DNA of 64,000 bases from Pseudoruegeria sp. SHC-113 (GTDB lineage Bacteria; Pseudomonadota; Alphaproteobacteria; Rhodobacterales; Rhodobacteraceae): NCBI RefSeq assembly GCF_025376885.1, contig NZ_JAHUBR010000004.1, positions 62,001 to 126,000 of the forward strand. The letters are read 5' to 3'. Under the pieces are notes generated by a model. That model saw nothing but the letters and a program-made list of their open reading frames with translations. It made no database searches and was not told the origin of the DNA. The position numbers and the translations under genes are program-made. Below are positions 45,392 through 52,170 of this stretch, piece by piece. Numbering within the stretch: the stretch's first letter is position 1; the number at the start of each line of letters is the position of its first letter.

Positions 45392-46042
45392 TTATACGAA
45401 AGTGCGCGCATGGGCGCGCTCGGGCGCATCGAGATGCGGCGTGGCGTTGAACTGTGCCAGCATCATCTGGCCGTGAATGCGCTCGATCCGGTGCAGGGAC
45501 GAGTTCATCACCTGAAGCATGATCTTGCCCGTCGCCGCCAGATCAAGCCCCAGTACGAGGCGCAGCGCCATGGAGATGACACCGCCCGAGGTGACAAGCA
45601 GCACGCGCCCGCCGTCCGCCGTATGGGCGTTGAGCGCCTCGGCCACGCGGGTCTCGAACGCGTTAAAGCTCTCGGCCACATCGGAAAGCGCACGGCGCTG
45701 CCAGTGATCCAGCAGCACCGGCACATGGGCGGCAAAGCCCGCGCCATCCTGCGGCATGGCGATGCCGTGCTCGGCCTGCATCTGCTGGGCGAGGCCGAAG
45801 TAATCAAATTCATCCAGCCGCGGATCGGTGGCGCGCAGATCCTGCCCCATCGCCGCCGCCGTCTGGTGGTGGCGGCGCAGGGTGCCGCAGACGGTATGGG
45901 AAAACGGTAGCGCCCCCTGCTGCAGCGCTTCGCCCAGCCAGCGGCCCTGCTCGATGCCAAGGGGTGAGAGGTTGTCGTAGCTTTCCGCATCCTGTGCGGT
46001 GCTGTTGGCCTGCCCATGCCGGACCAGAATCAACTCTGCCAC
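45392..46042 (-). CDS. Histidine phosphatase family protein
   Basis: This 216-aa protein begins LILVRHGQAN, the RHG catalytic signature with the phospho-acceptor His, followed by NLSPLGIEQGRWLGEAL. A second catalytic His is expected in the LVTSGGVISM position, which reads S-G-G rather than the usual S-H-G, so the second His is missing and activity is uncertain. The start is a GTG at 46042 with AGGGAGGG upstream. The gene lies 9 bp upstream of the GST gene in the same operon. Confidence 0.88.
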   Translation of the reverse strand: MAELILVRHGQANSTAQDAESYDNLSPLGIEQGRWLGEALQQGALPFSHTVCGTLRRHHQTAAAMGQDLRATDPRLDEFDYFGLAQQMQAEHGIAMPQDGAGFAAHVPVLLDHWQRRALSDVAESFNAFETRVAEALNAHTADGGRVLLVTSGGVISMALRLVLGLDLAATGKIMLQVMNSSLHRIERIHGQMMLAQFNATPHLDAPERAHARTFV

Positions 46043-46267
46043 ACTGCCCTCCCTGCCTGTCTTGCGCGCCCGCCAGTGATAGTGGCTTGGGCGCGGAGGT
46101 AAACCCCGATCCGCCGCGCAAAGGGCCCCGATGCGCGCCACGCGGGAGGCGATCGGAAACGCCGGTGGCGCAAAAAGCGCAATTGCCGTCGCTGTTGATG
46201 CGCTGCGCGGCGGGGCGAAATGCTCTAGTTTGGGGCAAACAGCCGCGCCGATACAGGAAAGCACGCC

Positions 46268-49051
46268 ATGTCCGATACCATCCGTTTCACGCTCGATGGC
46301 CGCGAAGTGCAGGCCTCGGAAGGCGAGAGCATCTGGGAGGTGGCCAAGCGCGAGGGCACGCTGATCCCGCATCTCTGCCACAAGGATGCGCCGGGCTACC
46401 GGTCTGATGGCAACTGCCGCGCCTGCATGGTGGAAATCGACGGCGAGCGCACACTGGCGGCCTCCTGCATCCGCGCGCCCTCTGATGGCATGGTGGTGCA
46501 CACGGCCACGGCGCGCGCGGATAGCGCCCGCAAGATGGTGATGGAGATGCTGCTGGCCGATCAGCCCGAGCAGGCTGTGGCGCATGACAAATCCTCCCAC
46601 CTCTGGGACATGGCCGCCGCACAGGGCGTCGCCGAAAGCCGCCTTCCGACGCTGGAGGCCGAGCGCATCCCTCTTCTGGACGACAGCCATGTGGCGATGA
46701 GCGTGAACCTTGATGCCTGCATCCAGTGCGGCCTCTGCGTGCGCGCCTGTCGCGAGGTTCAGGTGAACGACGTGATCGGCATGGCCGGGCGCGGCCATGA
46801 TGCCTACCCGGTGTTTGACATGGGCGACGACATGGGCGCCTCGACCTGCGTGGCCTGCGGCGAATGCGTGCAGGCCTGCCCCACCGGCGCGCTGATGCCC
46901 AAAACGGTGCTGGACGCCGACCAGGTGGGCGATTCCGCCGATTATGATGCCGAGGTCGAAAGCGTCTGCCCCTTCTGCGGGGTCGGGTGTCAGGTCTCGC
47001 TCAAGGTGAAAGATGGCGCGATCAAATACGTGGAGGGCATCAACGGCCCCGCCAACGAAGGCCGCCTCTGCGTGAAGGGGCGCTTCGGGTTTGACTACAT
47101 CCACCACCCGCACAGGCTCACCAAACCGCTGATCCGGCGTGAAGATGCGCCCGCCAAGGGGCTGAACGTCGATCCCGCCAACCCGCTCACCCATTTCCGC
47201 GAAGCCAGCTGGGAGGAGGCGCTGGACGCCGCCGCCGGAGGGCTTGCGCGCCTGAAGGCCGATCACGGTGGCAAATCCGTGGCTGGCTTCGGTTCGGCCA
47301 AATGCACCAACGAGGAAGCCTATCTCTTCCAAAAGCTGATCCGGCAGGGCTTTGGCCACAACAACGTCGATCACTGCACCCGGCTTTGCCATGCGTCTTC
47401 CGTGGCGGCGCTGCTGGAAAATGTCGGCTCAGGCGCGGTGACGGCCACCTTCAACGAGATCGAACACGCCGATGTGGCCATCGCCATCGGCTGCAACCCG
47501 GTGGAAAACCACCCCGTCGCGGCGACCTATTTCAAGCAATTCGCCAAGCGTGGCGGAAAGCTGATCGTGATGGATCCGCGCGGTGTCGGCCTGCGGCGGC
47601 ACGCCAGCCACATGCTGCAGTTCCGCCCCGGAGCCGATGTGGCGATGCTGAACGCGATCATGCATGTGATCGTGGAAGAGGGACTTTACGATCAGCAATA
47701 TATCGCGGCCTTCACCGAGAACTGGGAGGCCGAGAAGGCCCATCTGGCCGATTTCGCGCCCGAGAAGATGGCCGAGGTCTGCGGGATCGAGGCAGACGTG
47801 CTGCGCGACGTGGCCCGCACCTTTGCAGGCGCCAAGGCCGGGATGATCTTCTGGGGCATGGGGGTGAGCCAGCATATCCACGGCACGGATAATTCGCGCT
47901 GCCTGATTTCGCTGGCGCTGATGTGCGGCCATGTGGGCCGCCCCGGCACCGGGCTGCACCCGTTGCGCGGCCAGAACAACGTGCAGGGGGCCTCGGATGC
48001 AGGGCTGATCCCGATGTTCCTGCCCGACTACCAGACGGTAGCAGACGACGGCGTGCGCGCCGCCTTCACCGAGGTCTGGCAGTCCGGCGATTTCTCTTCC
48101 GAGAAAGGGCTCACCGTCACCGAGATCATGGACGACATCCACGCCGGCAACACGCGCGGGATGTATATCCTTGGCGAGAACCCGGCGATGAGCGATCCGG
48201 ATGTGGATCACGCGCGGGATGCGCTTGCGAAGCTCGAACATCTCGTGGTGCAGGACATCTTCCTCACCGAAACCGCCAATTACGCCGACGTGATCCTGCC
48301 CGCCTCCGCCTTTGCCGAGAAAACCGGCACGGTGACGAACACCAACCGGCAGGTGCAGATGGGCCGCCCCGCCGTCACGCCGCCGGGGCAGGCGCGCGAG
48401 GATTGGTGGATCGAGGTGGAACTGGCCAAGCGGCTGGGCCTGCAATGGGCCTATAGCCACCCGCGCGAGATCTTTGCCGAAATGAAACAGAACATGCGCT
48501 CGCTGGCCAATATCACATGGGAGCGGCTGGAAGCCCAGAACGCGGTGACCTATCCCTCGCTTTCGCCCGAAGACCCGGGGCAGGCGATCGTTTTTGGGGA
48601 CGGCTTCCCCCGCGCGGAAGGCCGTGCCCGCTTCACCCCGGCCGCTGTCATCGCGCCCGATGAAGCGCCGGACGCGGAGTATCCGATGATCCTCACAACA
48701 GGCCGCCAGCTCGAGCATTGGCACACGGGTTCCATGACGCGCCGCTCCAAGGTGCTCGATGCGGTGGAGCCCGAGGCCAACTGTTCGCTGCACCCGAAAA
48801 CCCTGCGCCGCATGGGGCTTGCGCCCGGCGCCATGGTGCGGCTCACCACCCGGCGTGGCAGCGTCGAAGTCATGGCCCGCGCCGACCGCGCGGTTGCCGA
48901 GGATATGGTTTTCCTGCCCTTTGCCTATGTGGAGGCCGCGGCCAATATCCTCACCAACCCGGCGCTCGACCCTTACGGCAAGATCCCGGAGTTCAAGTTT
49001 TCTGCCGTTCGCGTGGAACCGGCAGGGCAGGAAACCGTGGCGGCGGAATAG
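46268..49051 (+). CDS. fdhA: Formate dehydrogenase alpha subunit (Mo-bis-MGD, NAD-type N-terminus)
   Basis: This 927-aa protein oxidises formate to CO2. The N-terminus is complex-I NuoG-like: 2Fe-2S Cys 37, 50, 53, 67; 4Fe-4S Cys 151/154/157/161 and 194/197/200/204; then the Mo domain 4Fe-4S Cys 234/237/241/268. The Mo ligand is Cys374 followed by His375 (CTRLCHASS), replacing the Sec of E. coli FdhH. The rest is molybdopterin oxidoreductase (HGTDNSRCLIS) and dinucleotide-binding C-terminus (LTTGRQLEHWHTGSMTRRS). No beta/gamma (fdsB, fdsG) or maturation gene is near, so it is an orphan alpha subunit. It stands alone, divergent from the phosphatase operon. SD AGGAAA precedes the ATG. Confidence 0.93.
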   Translation: MSDTIRFTLDGREVQASEGESIWEVAKREGTLIPHLCHKDAPGYRSDGNCRACMVEIDGERTLAASCIRAPSDGMVVHTATARADSARKMVMEMLLADQPEQAVAHDKSSHLWDMAAAQGVAESRLPTLEAERIPLLDDSHVAMSVNLDACIQCGLCVRACREVQVNDVIGMAGRGHDAYPVFDMGDDMGASTCVACGECVQACPTGALMPKTVLDADQVGDSADYDAEVESVCPFCGVGCQVSLKVKDGAIKYVEGINGPANEGRLCVKGRFGFDYIHHPHRLTKPLIRREDAPAKGLNVDPANPLTHFREASWEEALDAAAGGLARLKADHGGKSVAGFGSAKCTNEEAYLFQKLIRQGFGHNNVDHCTRLCHASSVAALLENVGSGAVTATFNEIEHADVAIAIGCNPVENHPVAATYFKQFAKRGGKLIVMDPRGVGLRRHASHMLQFRPGADVAMLNAIMHVIVEEGLYDQQYIAAFTENWEAEKAHLADFAPEKMAEVCGIEADVLRDVARTFAGAKAGMIFWGMGVSQHIHGTDNSRCLISLALMCGHVGRPGTGLHPLRGQNNVQGASDAGLIPMFLPDYQTVADDGVRAAFTEVWQSGDFSSEKGLTVTEIMDDIHAGNTRGMYILGENPAMSDPDVDHARDALAKLEHLVVQDIFLTETANYADVILPASAFAEKTGTVTNTNRQVQMGRPAVTPPGQAREDWWIEVELAKRLGLQWAYSHPREIFAEMKQNMRSLANITWERLEAQNAVTYPSLSPEDPGQAIVFGDGFPRAEGRARFTPAAVIAPDEAPDAEYPMILTTGRQLEHWHTGSMTRRSKVLDAVEPEANCSLHPKTLRRMGLAPGAMVRLTTRRGSVEVMARADRAVAEDMVFLPFAYVEAAANILTNPALDPYGKIPEFKFSAVRVEPAGQETVAAE

Positions 49052-49159
49052 GGGGCTCTGCCCCCGCCGCCTGCGGCGGCCCCCCGAGATATTTTCAGAA
49101 CAAAGTGGGGCCCCTTCAGCTTGGCCCAAATATCCCGGAGCGCGAGGCAGAGCCTCGCA
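49051..49159. repeat. Intergenic inverted repeat with GATATTT core
   Basis: Two related arms lie in opposite orientation between the fdhA stop and the 3' end of the exonuclease gene. The left arm has GGGGGCTCTGCCCCC, a GCCGC/GCGGC stem and CCCCCGAGATATTTT; the right arm, read on the minus strand, has GAGGCTCTGCCTCG and CTCCGGGATATTT. Such palindromic extragenic elements are frequent in Rhodobacteraceae and probably terminate both convergent transcripts. Confidence 0.7.
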
Positions 49160-49165
49160 TGAACG

Positions 49166-51217
49166 TCAGTTGAGATCGGCCAGGAGCCGCCCGTGCTCGC
49201 GGGTTTTGCGCGTGGCGTCGGCGAAGGTTTCTATGCCAACGGCTTCCATCATCGGCAGCAGCTTCAGGAAGACCTCCGCCGTGGCCAGCGCATCGCCATG
49301 GGCGGTGTGGCGCAGCTCGGGTGGGATGGTGACGCCGAGCCGGGCGGCGAGCGCGTCCAGCGAATGTTCGGCGGATTGTCCAAAGACGACGGCAGAGAGC
49401 AGCACGGTGTCGAGCACGGGGTGATCGAACATCTCGCCGAATTCTCCCTTGTCGCGGCGCAGCATGCCGATGTCGAACGGCGCGTTATGAGCCACCAGCA
49501 CCGCCCCTTCGCAATAGCTGTGGAAGCTCTTCCCGGCGGTTGCGAGGGTGGGGGCGCCGGCCACGTCGGCATCTGTAATGTGGTGGATCTTCGTACTTTC
49601 GGGCGGGATTGAGCGTTCCGGGTCCACCAACGTGTTGAAGATCTCCTCTGGCACGATGCGGCCATTGACGACACGGACTGCCGCGATCTGCACGATGCGA
49701 TCGCCTTTCAGCACCGAAAGCCCGGTGGTTTCGGTGTCAAACACCACGTAATGCAAGCTGCGCAACGGGCTTTGGGCGATGTCGGGCGGCGCAGGGCGCG
49801 TCATCAGGGCGAAATCATAGACGGCGGCGGAGCGGGCATAGGCCTGCGCGGCGGCTTCGGTTTCGGCGCGCGGCAGGGCGATGCGTAGGCGGTTGCGGCT
49901 GCCTGCCGCCCGTTCGGGCCAGCTTTCCGCGCCGTGCATGTCGAGCAGGCGGCGGCCTGTGATCGCCGGGAGGTTTTCGTCAAAGGGCGCGTCCAGCCAG
50001 TGCTCCAGTTCCGTCACCGCGAGCGGCGCGCCTTCCCACGTCAGATCGAGCGTGGCGCCGGGGCTGGCCTTGGACAGGCTCGCGGCAAGGCCCGTGCCGC
50101 GCCCTTCAGTGCGCAGGCGCTGCCCGAGGTTGCAGGCCAGCTGCACCAGCGCGTAGCCGTCGCAGGGCAGGCTCATCGGATCGGCGGTGGCTGTGAGGCC
50201 AAGGCCGGTTTCCAACCCGGCGCGGATGTCTTCGCCGTGGATCAAGGGCATCGGCCACCACGCGCCGGAGCGATCCTCCTGCGCGCGGCGGGCGATCAGC
50301 CCGTTGACCTGCGCCACCAAGGCTTCGGTCTCCTCGCGCATCGCCGTTTGCAGCGCCGTGCGTTCGGCCTCCTGCAGATCTTCGCCCAGCACGCTGAGGA
50401 TCGTTTGCAGCCCTGCGGCGGGGCGGCGCATTTCTTCCAGCGCGCTGGCCAAAGCGGCGTCGCGTTCAAGGTGGCCGCGCAGGGCTTTCGTGACGTCGCG
50501 CAGCACTAGCACATAGCCGCCGCGCCCGCCGGCGGAGAAGAGCCGCATGCGGCCCGAGAGCGTCTGCCCGCTTTCGGAGACGCAGAGTAGATCGCTCGCC
50601 TCCCCCGGCGCGCCGGAGCGCAGCCTTGCGTAGGCGTGCAGGATCGGGCCGGCTTTCAGCGTGCGGAAGACGGAGCGGTCCAGCCCCGGCGCGTGATCGC
50701 GGAACAGGGCGGCGGCGTGGCCGTTGTAAAACGCGATCTGGTGATCGTCGGTGCAGAGGATGATCCCGGCTTCCACATCCGACAGGATGGCTTCGAGCTG
50801 GGCGCGGTTGTCCTCGATGGCGCGGGTTTCGCGGGCGACGGCCTCCTGCAGGGCGGTCTTGGTTTCCGAAAGCCCGGTGGCCACGGCGGCGGCGGCGGGG
50901 GCGAGATCGCCGAGGTATTTAGCGGCGTCCCCATCCAGCCCATGGGCCACATCGGCATGGGCGCGGCTGCGCATGTCGCTTGCCAGCCGCTCCACGGCCT
51001 TGGCGACATGTTCGTCAAACAGCAACCAGATGCCCGCGCTCATGCCGAGGATGACGAAACAGGCCACGAGGCCGGAGGTGATAAAGGCCGAAAGCGCGGC
51101 CGGATCGCCGAGCCGCGTGTAGCCCCAGGCCAGCGCGCCGATCACCGCCGCCGCGCCACCGAGGCCCACCAGCGCGAAGAAGAGGAAAATGCGCAGCCGG
51201 AGGGAGAGGCGCTCCAT
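49166..51217 (-). CDS. Membrane PAS / degenerate histidine-kinase / DEDDh exonuclease fusion
   Basis: This 683-aa protein has two membrane helices (residues about 10-31 and 46-67), a HAMP-like linker, and a PAS domain (about 138-245). A kinase-like region follows (about 250-450). There the H-box reads EEMRRP with Glu261 in place of His; an N-box-like Asn363 remains, but no DxGxG box is evident. A complete exonuclease domain (about 488-655) follows: DTETTGL (Asp494, Glu496), HNAPFDIGML (Asp582), HTAHGD (His637, Asp642). It could be a signal-controlled nuclease for small nucleotides or DNA. It is the last gene of the acetate module, 2 bp after the response regulator. The start is the ATG at 51217. 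Confidence 0.88.
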   Translation of the reverse strand: MERLSLRLRIFLFFALVGLGGAAAVIGALAWGYTRLGDPAALSAFITSGLVACFVILGMSAGIWLLFDEHVAKAVERLASDMRSRAHADVAHGLDGDAAKYLGDLAPAAAAVATGLSETKTALQEAVARETRAIEDNRAQLEAILSDVEAGIILCTDDHQIAFYNGHAAALFRDHAPGLDRSVFRTLKAGPILHAYARLRSGAPGEASDLLCVSESGQTLSGRMRLFSAGGRGGYVLVLRDVTKALRGHLERDAALASALEEMRRPAAGLQTILSVLGEDLQEAERTALQTAMREETEALVAQVNGLIARRAQEDRSGAWWPMPLIHGEDIRAGLETGLGLTATADPMSLPCDGYALVQLACNLGQRLRTEGRGTGLAASLSKASPGATLDLTWEGAPLAVTELEHWLDAPFDENLPAITGRRLLDMHGAESWPERAAGSRNRLRIALPRAETEAAAQAYARSAAVYDFALMTRPAPPDIAQSPLRSLHYVVFDTETTGLSVLKGDRIVQIAAVRVVNGRIVPEEIFNTLVDPERSIPPESTKIHHITDADVAGAPTLATAGKSFHSYCEGAVLVAHNAPFDIGMLRRDKGEFGEMFDHPVLDTVLLSAVVFGQSAEHSLDALAARLGVTIPPELRHTAHGDALATAEVFLKLLPMMEAVGIETFADATRKTREHGRLLADLN

Positions 51218-51219
51218 GG

Positions 51220-51612
51220 TTACGCCACCGGCTGGCCGGGCTGCGTGCCGCCGATCAGCGCGGCGACCTTCTCGGTCAGGTCTTTCATGGCGAAGGGTTT
51301 GGCGAGGAAATCATCGGCCCCGAGCGCGAGCCCCTTGCGGCGGTCCATTTCGGAGCCGCGGGCCGTCATGATCAGGATCTTCACATCGTCAAAGGCGTGA
51401 TCATTGCGCACCGTCTGGCAGATCTCGTAGCCCGAGACTTCCGGCAGGGTGACATCGAGGATCACCAGATCGGGGTGCTGTTCGGTGATCGCGGCCACCG
51501 CCTTGCCGCCGTTGGCGACGCGGCTCATGGCATAGCCTTGCCGGCCCACCATGATCTCAAGCGCGGTCGCGATGTTGTCCTCGTCCTCCACGAGCAGTAC
51601 CGATTTTGCCAT
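51220..51612 (-). CDS. Stand-alone response regulator receiver protein
   Basis: This 130-aa CheY-like protein has the acidic pocket EDED (residues 9-12), phospho-acceptor Asp53 (VILDVTLPEV), Thr83 (MTARG) and Lys105 (KPFAM). It has no output domain. It overlaps nothing but lies 2 bp from the degenerate kinase-exonuclease fusion and 35 bp after the membrane protein. Because that kinase-like protein lacks the acceptor His, phosphate would have to come from elsewhere. Alternatively the regulator acts as an unphosphorylated partner. The ATG at 51612 precedes AKSVLLVEDED. Confidence 0.92.
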   Translation of the reverse strand: MAKSVLLVEDEDNIATALEIMVGRQGYAMSRVANGGKAVAAITEQHPDLVILDVTLPEVSGYEICQTVRNDHAFDDVKILIMTARGSEMDRRKGLALGADDFLAKPFAMKDLTEKVAALIGGTQPGQPVA

Positions 51613-51647
51613 GCGGACCTCCCGTCCCATATCTGCTGCGCGGGCCT

Positions 51648-52166
51648 TTAGGCCTTGCAGCTCAATGTCAAAAGCGCGTCTTCCTGTGCCAGGTCTTGCC
51701 AGCGCGCATCTGTAATCGCGCCGTTTTCGTCAAATTCGGCCCCCGCTACCAGCTCGGCCATGCGGCTGCCTGCGCAATCCACCAGAACGGGGACGCGGGC
51801 GAGCTGCTGCCAGCGGGTGTAGAGGTAGATGTCGGCCATCACCTGCCCCTCGACCTGATCGTTGCGGCGCAGGGTGGCCTGATCCACCGCCGAGAAGCGG
51901 TTCACGAAGGGTTTGGCGTAGGTCCAGGGGCGGTAGAAGGCGGAATGCTCATAGGTCTCGGCCACCTCGATGCCCTCGGGCAGGGTGAGCAGCGTGCGCG
52001 GATACCACGTGTATTCGCTCCAGATCGTGAAGCCGATCATCGCGGCACCGGCGGCCACGGGCGCAAGCCAGCGTGGCAGGCGGCCGCGCAGCATGTGGTT
52101 GAGCAGTAGGACGATCCCCGCCGCGCAGAAGCCGATTGCGATGGTGGAGATGAAATCGAAGAACAT
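51648..52166 (-). CDS. Uncharacterised membrane protein of the acetate module
   Basis: This 172-aa protein has two N-terminal helices (about residues 5-27 and 33-50), then a soluble domain with WSEYTWYPRTLLTLPEGIEV and RPWTYAKPFVNRF. A Cys lies in the domain (LVDCAGSRMAEL) and another near the C-terminus (LSCKA). I do not recognise the family. It is 4 bp downstream of the DUF294 gene and 35 bp upstream of the response regulator, so it probably belongs to the same signalling branch. Confidence 0.7.
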   Translation of the reverse strand: MFFDFISTIAIGFCAAGIVLLLNHMLRGRLPRWLAPVAAGAAMIGFTIWSEYTWYPRTLLTLPEGIEVAETYEHSAFYRPWTYAKPFVNRFSAVDQATLRRNDQVEGQVMADIYLYTRWQQLARVPVLVDCAGSRMAELVAGAEFDENGAITDARWQDLAQEDALLTLSCKA

Positions 52167-52170
52167 GGGC

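Noticed and set aside
46043-47392. 450-codon upstream extension of the histidine phosphatase frame
   Set aside because: It runs antisense through fdhA. The GTG at 46042 has a good ribosome site and the RHG motif begins 6 residues later.
47429-49129. 566-codon minus-strand open frame antisense to fdhA
   Set aside because: High-GC DNA yields long antisense frames. The plus strand encodes a full formate dehydrogenase with all cofactor motifs, and the antisense product is Arg/His-rich without a recognisable domain.
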